Positions 37,764 through 48,859 of a stretch of 64,000 bases of DNA are shown here, piece after piece. Position numbers and translations under genes: made by a program. The notes under the pieces are model-generated. The model ran no database searches, had not been told where the DNA came from, and saw only the letters and a program-made list of their open reading frames with translations. The DNA lies in contig NZ_CANMIR010000002.1 of assembly GCF_947498015.1 (NCBI RefSeq), forward strand, positions 310,001 to 374,000. Reading direction: 5' to 3'. The stretch comes from an uncultured Neptuniibacter sp. (GTDB lineage: Bacteria > Pseudomonadota > Gammaproteobacteria > Pseudomonadales > Balneatricaceae). Each line of letters opens with the position of its first letter. The stretch's first letter is position 1.

Positions 37764-37842
37764 GCCATCGCCATCGCTCACCCACAAAAGGGAAACGATC
37801 TTTTACTGCATCATTTTTTACGGTTGCTGTAGCAGAGGGCAT
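37756..37842 (-). CDS. Candidate trp leader peptide
   Basis: 28 codons ending ERWRWRV-stop, with two Trp codons separated by one codon just before the stop, inside the first arm of the switch hairpin. This is the placement expected for an attenuation peptide. No clear ribosome-binding site precedes the ATG, and shorter GTG starts are possible. Confidence 0.4.
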   Translation of the reverse strand: MPSATATVKNDAVKDRFPFVGERWRWRV

Positions 37843-37879
37843 CACGGCAAGCTTAGTTAATTTTTGAATAGCCAAACGA

Positions 37880-37915
37880 TATAGCAGCGGACAGCGTGAA
37901 TCAACCGCTGCTATA
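37880..37915 (-). terminator. Hairpin downstream of nhaA
   Basis: Perfect 11-bp stem TATAGCAGCGG/CCGCTGCTATA with a 14-nt loop, immediately after the nhaA stop codon. Only a short T-run follows, so termination may be partial. Confidence 0.55.
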
Positions 37916-37917
37916 GG

Positions 37918-39108
37918 CTAATCAGTTATTTTATGTCCATTTTGTGGTTTAGTTACGATCAAAAGCAACAGATAACCAAAAATCGCAGAGACAAATGAGC
38001 CGGTCAACACAGCCAGCTTATCAGCGGAATTAAATAAGGATACACCTTCATCAAAAGCGAGCGTGTCGATAAATAAACTCATAGTAAAACCGATCCCGGT
38101 CAGAACTGAAACAGCATAGAGCGACAACCAGGTACTGCCTTCAGGTTTACTGCACCACCCCAACAAAATAGCGGCGGCACTGAATAGAAACACTCCCCAC
38201 TGCTTCCCAAAAAAGAGTCCCAGCATAATCCCTAAAGGCACCGGCTCCGCCATATCCTCAGTAGAAACACCGCCTAGGGAAACCCCCGCATTCGCGTAGG
38301 CAAACAGCGGTAAAATCATAAAGACCACCCACGGGTGAAGTGCTCGTTCAAGAGTTTTCAGTGGCGAGAACTCAGGCTGATCCCGGTTTTCTAGCGGAAT
38401 CGCAAATGCCAGTACAACACCGGCCAGCGTTGCATGCACTCCAGATTTAAGTACGCTAACCCAAAGCACGATACCAACAAGAATATAAGCCGCTAGCCGC
38501 ATCACACCGAAGCGGTTTAAAGCAATTAAAGTAGCAACAGCGATTGACGCGATGACCAGCGATTCCAGAGATAATTCAGCCGTATAAAACAGAGCAATGA
38601 TCAGAATAGCACCCAGATCATCAATAATCGCCAAGGTCATAAGAAACAGCTTCAGTGAAACAGGAACACGCAACCCCAGCAATGACAGAATTCCCAACGC
38701 AAAGGCGATATCAGTAGCCGTAGGTATCGCCCATCCGCGCATCGCGGTTGAATCACCGTAGGTAAAGAACAGATAAATCACCGCCGGGACCACCATCCCC
38801 CCAAACGCGGCCAGACCTGGCAATACAATTTGCTCAGGCTTTGATAGCTGTCCGGTAAGCACCTCTCGTTTAACTTCCAACCCAACCAGAAAGAAGAAAA
38901 CCGCCATCAAACCATCATTTATCCACAGAAGTAACGGTTTAGCGAGCTGAAGATCGCCGACTCTAACTTCAACTGGCAGGTATAAAACCGCTTGGTAATA
39001 CTGATCAAGAAAACTATTTGCCATCAGCATCGCCAGCAATGTTGCGAATATAAGTAAGATACCGCCTGAGGATTCGTGTTTGATGAAAGACTGGATAAGG
39101 TTAGGCAT
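37918..39108 (-). CDS. nhaA: Na+/H+ antiporter NhaA
   Basis: 396 residues from the ATG that follows AGGAGGTGAT, a perfect match to the 16S anti-Shine-Dalgarno. Twelve membrane helices are expected. Landmarks are FFFLVGLEVKREVL, WAIPTATDIAFALG and TLAIIDDLGAILIIALFY; the paired aspartates of AIIDDLGA and the Asp of TATDIAF are the ion-binding residues. Electrogenic exchange of 2 H+ for 1 Na+ or Li+ across the inner membrane, fitting a marine lifestyle. The leader is long, structured and contains an internal terminator. Confidence 0.97.
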   Translation of the reverse strand: MPNLIQSFIKHESSGGILLIFATLLAMLMANSFLDQYYQAVLYLPVEVRVGDLQLAKPLLLWINDGLMAVFFFLVGLEVKREVLTGQLSKPEQIVLPGLAAFGGMVVPAVIYLFFTYGDSTAMRGWAIPTATDIAFALGILSLLGLRVPVSLKLFLMTLAIIDDLGAILIIALFYTAELSLESLVIASIAVATLIALNRFGVMRLAAYILVGIVLWVSVLKSGVHATLAGVVLAFAIPLENRDQPEFSPLKTLERALHPWVVFMILPLFAYANAGVSLGGVSTEDMAEPVPLGIMLGLFFGKQWGVFLFSAAAILLGWCSKPEGSTWLSLYAVSVLTGIGFTMSLFIDTLAFDEGVSLFNSADKLAVLTGSFVSAIFGYLLLLIVTKPQNGHKITD

Positions 39109-39285
39109 GATCACCTCCTGCCCCTCCCCCAAATTTTAGCAAAAAAAAACCCCGCAAAGCGGGGTATACAAGTGCTGTGATAAGAACCTGCTATGTCTCA
39201 AACTCTTAAACCTAGCAGTTCAGGTCTCTATATTGGGGGAGATAACCTGAGAGCTGTGTTTAAGAGTAAGGCAAAGGTCAGGAAC
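39109..39285 (-). promoter_or_regulatory. Structured nhaA leader RNA, candidate cation riboswitch
   Basis: Transcribed on the minus strand. A 10-bp stem pairs ACTCTTAAAC (39258-39267) with GTTTAAGAGT (39202-39211). Inside it, TCAGGT/ACCTGA pair. GAACTGCTA inside the stem pairs with TAGCAG-G-TTC outside it (39185-39193), which makes a pseudoknot. An intrinsic terminator follows (CCCCGC-TTT-GCGGGG and T9, 39141-39164), then the nhaA ribosome-binding site. Position and layout fit the nhaA-I/nhaA-II (Li+-responsive) riboswitch classes, but the consensus could not be compared here. Confidence 0.6.
39141..39164 (-). terminator. Intrinsic terminator inside the nhaA leader
   Basis: 6-bp CCCCGC/GCGGGG stem (7 bp counting the flanking A-T) with TTT loop and nine T. 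It lies about 33 nt upstream of the nhaA start, so transcription of nhaA must pass it: the expression platform of the leader. Confidence 0.88.
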
Positions 39286-39323
39286 AAAAAAAATCGATTT
39301 TAATGCCATTTAAAATCGATTTT
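39286..39323 (-). terminator. Intrinsic terminator after rpe-gph
   Basis: Perfect 13-bp inverted repeat TAAAATCGATTTT...AAAATCGATTTTA with an 8-nt loop, then eight T on the minus strand. It separates gph from the nhaA leader. Confidence 0.85.
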
Positions 39324-39349
39324 TACGATGAGTATTCATAGATTAGCGG

Positions 39350-40024
39350 TCACATTAACTGATAAAGGGATTCCAGCTTCAGATCCGGCTCAGATTGGAA
39401 GATATCTTTACCATGATTGTATCCATAGGGGACACAAGCAACCTGACAACCTGCCGCTCTCGCAGCAGACAGGTCACTGATCGAGTCCCCGACCATCAAC
39501 GTCATCTCTGGTAGCGCACCACATACCCTCATCGCTTCCTGCAAAGGTAATGGGTCTGGCTTTTTCCTGGGTAGGCTATCGCCGCCTAAAACCACATCGA
39601 AATAATCCGTCAGCTCAAACCCCTTCAGCATCGAAGTGGTAAAACGCATCGGTTTATTAGTTACCAAACCTAATTTAATACCACGTCCTTTGAGCTCAGA
39701 TAAGCACTCAATCACGCCTGGGTAGAGAACACTCTGGTCCGCTGTAGCCTGAGCATAAAACTTAAGAAAAGAGCGATACCCCTTATCAAAAAGAGCTTCT
39801 TCCAGAAGATCAGGACACATCTCTCCGGTCAGCGCCCGCTTAACCAGCATAGGCGCACCATTTCCAACCCAGTGAGATACAGCCTCCAAACCTGCTACAG
39901 GCCTCCCCAGAGAGGTCAGCATCCGATCGATCGCCTGAGCCAGATCCGGCACACTATCCACCAGAGTTCCATCCAGATCAAACAGAACCAGAGCAGGATC
40001 CTGACTGGAAAAAAGGTGTTTCAT
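39350..40024 (-). CDS. gph: Phosphoglycolate phosphatase
   Basis: 224 residues, HAD-superfamily hydrolase. Motif I FDLDGTLVDS has nucleophile Asp16 and Asp18. Motif II is LGLVTNKP, motif III Lys in KKPDPLPL, motif IV GDSISDLSAA. It removes 2-phosphoglycolate from DNA repair products and side reactions. Its ATG overlaps the rpe stop by 1 nt, the common rpe-gph pairing. In many genomes trpE follows directly; here nhaA is inserted between. Confidence 0.94.
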   Translation of the reverse strand: MKHLFSSQDPALVLFDLDGTLVDSVPDLAQAIDRMLTSLGRPVAGLEAVSHWVGNGAPMLVKRALTGEMCPDLLEEALFDKGYRSFLKFYAQATADQSVLYPGVIECLSELKGRGIKLGLVTNKPMRFTTSMLKGFELTDYFDVVLGGDSLPRKKPDPLPLQEAMRVCGALPEMTLMVGDSISDLSAARAAGCQVACVPYGYNHGKDIFQSEPDLKLESLYQLM

Positions 40025-40701
40025 TACCCTTTTCCGACCAAAGACAGTTGCTCACGCATCTGATTGATCGTGGCTGTATAATCATCTGTGTTGAAGATAG
40101 CTGAACCTGCGACAAAGGTGTCCGCACCCGCCTCAGCAATTTCACGAATATTACCAATACCCACTCCACCATCAATCTCTAAGCGGATGTCGTAACCACT
40201 TTTATCGATAATTTCACGAGCCTGCCTCAACTTATCTAAGGTCCCCGGAATAAATTTCTGGCCACCAAAGCCAGGGTTAACGGACATCAGCAACACCATA
40301 TCCACTTTATCCAGAACATATTCCAGATGACTCAGTGGTGTCGCTGGGTTAAAGACCAGCCCTGACTTACATCCACCATCACGAATCATCTGCAGTGAGC
40401 GATCGACATGCTCTGAGCCTTCAGGGTGGAAGGTGATAAAGCTAGCACCCGCTTCAATGAAGTCTCCGATAATCCGATCAACAGGCTTAACCATCAGATG
40501 AACATCTATCGGCGCTGTGATGCCATGCTTGCGAAGTGCGCTACAAACCATAGGGCCAATTGTAAGGTTTGGTACATAGTGATTATCCATTACGTCAAAA
40601 TGAACATAATCTGCACCCGCAGCAAGCACATTTTCAACCTCCTCTCCTAAACGAGCGAAGTCGGCAGAGAGAATCGAAGGTGCAATTTTGAAGTCAGCCA
40701 T
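40024..40701 (-). CDS. rpe: Ribulose-phosphate 3-epimerase
   Basis: 225 residues, TIM barrel. It starts [18 protein letters not shown], and has [27 protein letters not shown] (as [10 protein letters not shown]), [11 protein letters not shown] and EIDGGVG. It interconverts ribulose-5-P and xylulose-5-P in the pentose phosphate pathway. Metal and catalytic Asp residues are present. Confidence 0.97.
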   Translation of the reverse strand: MADFKIAPSILSADFARLGEEVENVLAAGADYVHFDVMDNHYVPNLTIGPMVCSALRKHGITAPIDVHLMVKPVDRIIGDFIEAGASFITFHPEGSEHVDRSLQMIRDGGCKSGLVFNPATPLSHLEYVLDKVDMVLLMSVNPGFGGQKFIPGTLDKLRQAREIIDKSGYDIRLEIDGGVGIGNIREIAEAGADTFVAGSAIFNTDDYTATINQMREQLSLVGKG

Positions 40702-40790
40702 ATAGGTCTTGTCCGCTATAAATATTTTTGTGCTATTTTACCGGAGCTTTGCGCTTGCTGTCAGCCTGCATCTTACCCATAATCGAGTCC

Positions 40791-41894
40791 ATGAAATGGT
40801 TACTCCCCGCACTTGTGCTGTTCATCAGCAATATCAATTCGTCATTTGCAGCTGACGAAGAAGCCCCTGCACCAGCAGAAAACACTTCAGCCAGTTCAGC
40901 GGCAGCGTCCCCCCCTGCAATTCCGAGAACAGAACCTGACCCAGAAGCATCGCTGTTAAAAGAACTAATCACCAAACATGATCCGATAACACAAGTTCTT
41001 CAGCTTACTACGTCAAAAGAAGCCGAGAAGCTGATCGGCTACTATCTACCTGCGGCAGCACCATCTCCCCTCGGGGGGATCATCCTTTTCCCGGATGAAC
41101 AAACACATATGGACTGGCCTCATAAATATCGAATTTTAAGAGAGGGGCTAGCAGATTATGGCTGGCATACTCTCTCAGTTTACCTTCCCAGACGAGCAGA
41201 ACCCCCTATCCCCAAACGCACCCTGCCAGCCCTTCAGGCCATCAAACCGGTAGCTGAGACCGCCCCTTCAGAGATAGCCTCGGCCGCTGAAAGCACTATG
41301 CCTCAACCAGAAAGTCCTGCCACTAACCAAACAGCTGAAGGGACCGTACCCAAGGATGAAGAACCAACAATTGACAAACCTGAGACTGAACCCTACCGGG
41401 AACAGGTTTTTCGGTTAGGCAACAGTGCGACTGAGTATCTACAACAACAGGAGGTTGAACGATTCATCATTATAGGTGTAGGGACTGGAGCAGCCTGGGC
41501 GGCGCAATACGTTGAAAAATTCCAAGAGAGTCTCGATCTTCGTCTGATCATGATCGATGCGCGTACACCATCAGGTGAAGAGGTCCCCGACTTGCTCGCA
41601 CTTTTACCAGAGATTGAATCCACAATTCTGGACTTCCACCACAACACCAAAGGTGCATCTTCACTTCTTCAGCCCCATGAAGCGCCAAAGTATAGGCTGA
41701 GAACTGCTCGCCAGAATGGGCTGAAAAACTTCTATCAGATCAGGCTACCAGCCCACAGTACGAATGAGGCCCTACTTCTAAAACAGGTCCGCGGCCAGAT
41801 TAAGCGGCATTTTATTCAAGGAGAAGCTGCTGCCCAGCCTACACCGGAGAACAACACCCCAAACAGCAGCACTAAGGAGAAAGCTCCCGGATAG
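40791..41894 (+). CDS. DUF3530 family protein, exported
   Basis: 367 residues from the ATG before MKWLLPALVLFISNINSSFA, a signal peptide; upstream in-frame starts precede this signal and are rejected. The DUF3530 core has GGIILFPDEQTHMDWP, a hydrolase-like IIGVGTGAAWAAQYVE (Gly-x-Gly rather than a Ser nucleophile) and RLPAHSTNEALLLKQVRG. Two low-complexity acidic/Pro/Ala segments are inserted, at about 22-55 and 140-195. Function unknown. An alpha/beta-hydrolase-like fold in the periplasm is likely but catalysis is doubtful. It is divergent from rpe and converges on djlA. Confidence 0.75.
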   Translation: MKWLLPALVLFISNINSSFAADEEAPAPAENTSASSAAASPPAIPRTEPDPEASLLKELITKHDPITQVLQLTTSKEAEKLIGYYLPAAAPSPLGGIILFPDEQTHMDWPHKYRILREGLADYGWHTLSVYLPRRAEPPIPKRTLPALQAIKPVAETAPSEIASAAESTMPQPESPATNQTAEGTVPKDEEPTIDKPETEPYREQVFRLGNSATEYLQQQEVERFIIIGVGTGAAWAAQYVEKFQESLDLRLIMIDARTPSGEEVPDLLALLPEIESTILDFHHNTKGASSLLQPHEAPKYRLRTARQNGLKNFYQIRLPAHSTNEALLLKQVRGQIKRHFIQGEAAAQPTPENNTPNSSTKEKAPG

Positions 41895-41896
41895 CG

Positions 41897-44440
<2,544 letters not shown>

Positions 44441-44582
44441 CCAGCTATTCCTAACCCATCAATATACAATTCGGGCATTATTATGACATTCACCCCGTAA
44501 AAAGGTAGCCAGATCATAGTTCCATTTCAGCTATTGTTCCGACACAAGATAAAAAGCGAGTCCAACTCTACACTCACCGCAG

Positions 44583-44600
44583 AGAATGATTTATCATTCT
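44583..44600. promoter_or_regulatory. Palindrome in the amgK-lptD intergenic region
   Basis: AGAATGAT-TT-ATCATTCT, 8-bp arms with a 2-nt centre. It sits between divergent amgK and lptD, 79 nt upstream of the lptD start. Possible operator. Confidence 0.4.
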
Positions 44601-44678
44601 TCGCTTGAAACTTAATCGTACAGGGGTTCGGCGAAAACCGGATTCTCCGGAAACAGCTGAAACGGATTTAGTTAATAG

Positions 44679-47573
44679 ATGCCCTTCGCCAAACGACCTA
44701 CCTATACTTTAACACTCGCTATCAGTGCAGCCCTGCTGTCTTCATACGCTGTCGCAGAATCCGCATCATCCGATGCTGAAATGGCCTGGAACTGCAGCAT
44801 GACCAAAGATGGCGAATGGGACTGCAGTGTAAATGAGGAACTGATCGAAGAGGTCGAACAAGCAGAAAAATCGACTGAGCTATCCCAATCCAAAACGGGT
44901 GAGCCTAAACCTGCTAACAAAAACAGCTCTCAACCGGAGCAACAAGCAGTTGAATCTTCCGTATCCGGGACACAGGTGAGAGTAGAAGCCGTCCCTCCCG
45001 CTAAAGCAGTCGCGATTAAATCACCAACGACCACCTCCCAGTCAGAAACCACACGAGCAAAAGAGCCGGTAGCAACCGCTAGAGGCTCATCAGCGGGCGT
45101 ATGGGATTGTCATGCAGGCAGTAATGGTGAATGGATATGTAATGGTGATCAAACTGCAAACCGTTCAGCAGTCGCTTCCTCAACTGTGAGATCTGAAAGC
45201 AACAGCAGTACACAAAGATCATCAACCCAACCGATCGCTACCCCTGAGATAGTCGGCAGCGAGTGGCAATGCAGTACCAGTGCATCGGGTGACTGGGACT
45301 GTAAAAAAATCAATATCCACGCCTTAGTAATGCCGGGCAGCACACACCAATCAGCTAACAGCGAACCACGCTACATAGCTGACAACCCCTATTCGCAGCT
45401 GGACTGGGCTTACTATCGTGATGCGGCAGGCCAACAGTGTGCCGGTCGTTACATAGAGCCCACATTCCCTATTGAGGGCGATGAACACCTGGATAATCCA
45501 CCGGTTTACCTTGAGGCAGAAGAGTCCTCAACCATTCTGGGCGGACTGACTCAACTGCAGGGACAGGTAAGAATTCGCCAGGGCGACCGACGCTTAAGTG
45601 CCAGTGCCGCAGAGCTTGATCAGGTGACAAATAAAGCGCGCCTGGAAGGTAATGTCCGCTTCCGCGAACCCGGCTTGCTCATGCTGAGCGACGAAGCCCA
45701 GATCGATACAACCACCTCTGAAGCGATCTTCACCAATGCACAATATGTCATCCATGAAGAGGGACTCAGGGGTACAGCAGACCGAGTTATCCGATTGGAA
45801 GATGAACGTTTGCGGCTGGAAAAGGGCAAATATACATACTGCCCACCCTACAGCGAAGCATGGCAATTAAGCGCTGACAATATTGTACTGAATAAAGCAG
45901 AAGGTTTTGGTGAAGCAGAAGACGCCGTATTGAGAGTAGGCGGAGTCCCGATTATCTATGCCCCCTACTTCACATTCCCAATCGATGATACCCGTCGCTC
46001 CGGATTTTTATATCCAAGCGTCAGTTACAGCAAAGATAGTGGCGTCGATATAGCAGTACCTTACTATTTCAATATTGCACCCAATATTGATGACACCCTG
46101 ACTCCCCGATATATCTCGGATCGGGGGCTACTGCTGGAAAACGAATTACGCTACCTGAATGGCTGGGCTGACAACATACTCAGCACAGCGTATCTGCATA
46201 AAGATGACACGACTGATGACAAGCGCTGGTTGTTCGACCTGAACCATAAGGGCCATTTTGCTGGCAACTGGTACACAAATATTGATTACACCGCTCTCAG
46301 CGATAACGAATATTTTGATGATCTGTCACCCAACCTTGAAGTGGCTCGGGAAAATCACCTTGACCAGCGGGCAGATGTTGAATACCGGGCTGCCAATTGG
46401 TCTCTGCGCGCACGTGTCCATGATTACCAGACCATCGAAGGCACAGCACCCTATCAGTTGATGCCGCAAATAACCCTGAAGGGCAGCGAATCGTTTTCTG
46501 ATGAACTGTCACTGGCTTACGAAGCAGAAGTCACTCGATTTGATCGTGATATCGAAGGCCTGACAGGAGCGAACCGTATCACCGGGGATCGACGTTTCAT
46601 CCAGCCAACCCTGTCCTATAACTGGCAGCGGCCCTGGGGCTATATTAAACCGCGGCTCTCCCTATGGAGCAGCAGTTACTCTCTGGATAATCAGCTCTCC
46701 GGCTACAGCGATTCCCCTAACATCTTTACCACCATTGCCAGTATAGATAGCGGCCTGTATTTTGATCGTGATATGAGCAATGGAGGCCTCCATACATTAG
46801 AGCCACGACTGTTTGCGCTTTATGTCCCCGAAGAGGATCAGGATGCGGTTCCGGACTTCGATACCGCAAACTACACGTTCAACTACAACTACCTTTTCCG
46901 CGAAAACCGTTTCAGCGGTAAAGATCGAATTGGTGATGCCCAGCAGATATCCCTGGGACTAACCACTCGATATATCACTGAAGATGGATTTGAGAAAGGC
47001 ACATTCAGTGTTGGTCAGGCTTACTACTTCGCAGACCGTGAGGTGCAGCTCAGCCGAAACGCAGCGGCAGACACTGTAGGCCAAAGCGATCTGGCAACAT
47101 TGGGAACCTGGTACCTGACACCGAATCTGCGCACCTATCTGGACACTATTCTCGATCACAGAGATTACAAAGTTCAGTCATCCACATTAGGACTGAAATA
47201 TAAGAGCGACATCGATCATATTGTCGATTTCCGCTACCGCTTTACTGACCTAAAACGTGAACAAACAGACCTGTCATTTATCTGGCCGCTGAGCCAGAAC
47301 TGGACCTCAATGGGTCGATTGCTGTATGACATTAAAGGCAATGAAACCGAAGAGGCCACGTTAGGCTTGGAGTACGAAAGCTGCTGCTGGAAAGTCAGCT
47401 TCGCTGGCAGACAGTGGCTGGATGGTACAGAACCTGATGGCAGCAACAAATATGATATTGGTGTGTTTTTACAACTCACCCTTAAAGGACTCGGCTCATT
47501 CGGAAGTGGCAATAGCGGCTTCATGAATGACATTATCGGCTATGAAGAGCGTGAAGAGCACAATGAAAACTAA
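44679..47573 (+). CDS. lptD: LPS-assembly protein LptD with Cys/Trp-motif N-terminal extension
   Basis: 964 residues, about 180 longer than E. coli LptD. A signal peptide (about 1-27) is followed by a low-complexity region holding three WxC-x7-WxC motifs (from Trp37, Trp142 and Trp196). Then come the OstA/LptA-like periplasmic domain (about 285-400) and the 26-strand beta-barrel (about 440-964). The adjacent cysteine pair of the C-terminal domain is present in YESCCWKV, needed for the disulfides that mature LptD. It inserts LPS into the outer leaflet with LptE. surA, its chaperone, follows with an 11-nt overlap. Confidence 0.96.
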   Translation: MPFAKRPTYTLTLAISAALLSSYAVAESASSDAEMAWNCSMTKDGEWDCSVNEELIEEVEQAEKSTELSQSKTGEPKPANKNSSQPEQQAVESSVSGTQVRVEAVPPAKAVAIKSPTTTSQSETTRAKEPVATARGSSAGVWDCHAGSNGEWICNGDQTANRSAVASSTVRSESNSSTQRSSTQPIATPEIVGSEWQCSTSASGDWDCKKINIHALVMPGSTHQSANSEPRYIADNPYSQLDWAYYRDAAGQQCAGRYIEPTFPIEGDEHLDNPPVYLEAEESSTILGGLTQLQGQVRIRQGDRRLSASAAELDQVTNKARLEGNVRFREPGLLMLSDEAQIDTTTSEAIFTNAQYVIHEEGLRGTADRVIRLEDERLRLEKGKYTYCPPYSEAWQLSADNIVLNKAEGFGEAEDAVLRVGGVPIIYAPYFTFPIDDTRRSGFLYPSVSYSKDSGVDIAVPYYFNIAPNIDDTLTPRYISDRGLLLENELRYLNGWADNILSTAYLHKDDTTDDKRWLFDLNHKGHFAGNWYTNIDYTALSDNEYFDDLSPNLEVARENHLDQRADVEYRAANWSLRARVHDYQTIEGTAPYQLMPQITLKGSESFSDELSLAYEAEVTRFDRDIEGLTGANRITGDRRFIQPTLSYNWQRPWGYIKPRLSLWSSSYSLDNQLSGYSDSPNIFTTIASIDSGLYFDRDMSNGGLHTLEPRLFALYVPEEDQDAVPDFDTANYTFNYNYLFRENRFSGKDRIGDAQQISLGLTTRYITEDGFEKGTFSVGQAYYFADREVQLSRNAAADTVGQSDLATLGTWYLTPNLRTYLDTILDHRDYKVQSSTLGLKYKSDIDHIVDFRYRFTDLKREQTDLSFIWPLSQNWTSMGRLLYDIKGNETEEATLGLEYESCCWKVSFAGRQWLDGTEPDGSNKYDIGVFLQLTLKGLGSFGSGNSGFMNDIIGYEEREEHNEN

Positions 47574-48855
47574 GCTCCGCAACATCCTGACAGCAGCAAC
47601 CTTTAGCCTGCTTATACCAACATTTTCTGTAAGTGCTGCGGAGGTTCCGCTGGATCGAATCGCTGCAGTTGTCAATGATGGCATCATCATGCAAAGCGAG
47701 CTCGAACAGCGTATCGATCTCGTCAAAGAGCAGTTGAGTTCACGCCAAACTCGCCTACCTCCAGAAAATATCTTGAAGAAGCAGGTGCTAAACCGGCTGA
47801 TCATTGAAAGCCTGCAGAAGCAACTTGCAGAGCAACAGGGCATTCGCATCTCAGATAGCCAGCTCAACAGCGCAATTACTAATATAGCCGCGCAGAACGG
47901 GATGTCCCTTGAACAGTTCAGAGATGCCCTCATTGCTGAAGGTCGAGATTACAATCAGTCACGTGAGCAGATCCGTAACGAGCTGCTGATCACTAACGTA
48001 CAGCAAAATCTGGTTAACCGTCGTATCCGAGTCTCCGAGCAGGAGCTGCAAAACTACCTATCCTCTGCAGATGGACAGAGCCAGGTATCCGCCGAGTACC
48101 TGCTCGGCCATATTTTGCTGGCAACCCCCTCTCAAGCTTCTCCTGAACTGATTCAGCAGGCTGAACGGAAAGCTAAGGATATCCACAAGAAACTGGTTGA
48201 AGGCGCTGACTTCTCCGAAACAGCTGTTGAGTTCTCAAATGCTCCAAACGCCCTAAAAGGCGGAGATTTAGGCTGGCGCAAAATGAGCGAGTTGCCCGAA
48301 CCCCTCAGCAAAGCGATACGCAAACTTTCACCAGGTGAGTTCAGTCTACCCGTCCGCTCACCCAGCGGGTTCCATATCTTCCTGGCCAAAGACAAGCGCG
48401 GTGGTGCAGTACAGCTAGTAGAGCAGAAGCTTGTTAGCCACATCCTCCTGAAACAAAGCGAGATCAGAACTAAAGCGCAGGCCAAGCGACAGATCAGCGA
48501 GCTCTACCAACGCATCCGTAGCGGCGAAAGCTTTGCCGATTTAGCCAAAGAGTTCAGTGATGATCCCGCCAGCGGTTCAGAAGGTGGATCTCTGGGTTGG
48601 GCACAGAATGGTCAGATGGTGCCTGAGTTTGAACAGGTTATGAATTCGACCCCCATTGGTCAGATTTCAGAGCCTTTTGAATCCCGCTTTGGCTGGCATA
48701 TTCTGACTGTACTGGATACACGAACTGAAGATCTTGGCGAAGAGATGCAGGAAAACAGTGCTCGTGCAGCTATCCGCAAACGTAAGTTCAATGAGGAGCT
48801 GGCAACTTGGTTGCGAGAGATCCGCTCCCAGGCCTATGTAGATATCAAGGAGTAA
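47563..48855 (+). CDS. surA: Periplasmic chaperone SurA
   Basis: 430 residues from the ATG that gives a proper signal peptide ([14 protein letters not shown]...SVSA); earlier in-frame ATGs lie inside lptD. The SurA_N domain begins [20 protein letters not shown]. Two PpiC-type parvulin domains follow (about 170-275 and 285-385), each with the HILL-type start and GGDLGW / GGSLGW motif. It escorts outer-membrane proteins including LptD. Overlap with lptD suggests coordinated synthesis of client and chaperone. Confidence 0.96.
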   Translation: MKTKLRNILTAATFSLLIPTFSVSAAEVPLDRIAAVVNDGIIMQSELEQRIDLVKEQLSSRQTRLPPENILKKQVLNRLIIESLQKQLAEQQGIRISDSQLNSAITNIAAQNGMSLEQFRDALIAEGRDYNQSREQIRNELLITNVQQNLVNRRIRVSEQELQNYLSSADGQSQVSAEYLLGHILLATPSQASPELIQQAERKAKDIHKKLVEGADFSETAVEFSNAPNALKGGDLGWRKMSELPEPLSKAIRKLSPGEFSLPVRSPSGFHIFLAKDKRGGAVQLVEQKLVSHILLKQSEIRTKAQAKRQISELYQRIRSGESFADLAKEFSDDPASGSEGGSLGWAQNGQMVPEFEQVMNSTPIGQISEPFESRFGWHILTVLDTRTEDLGEEMQENSARAAIRKRKFNEELATWLREIRSQAYVDIKE

Positions 48856-48859
48856 TCAC

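Noticed and set aside
44605..44640. Sigma-E promoter ahead of lptD (GAAACTT)
   Set aside because: The -35-like word is present, but the sequence at the correct distance (GGCGA) does not match a sigma-E -10.
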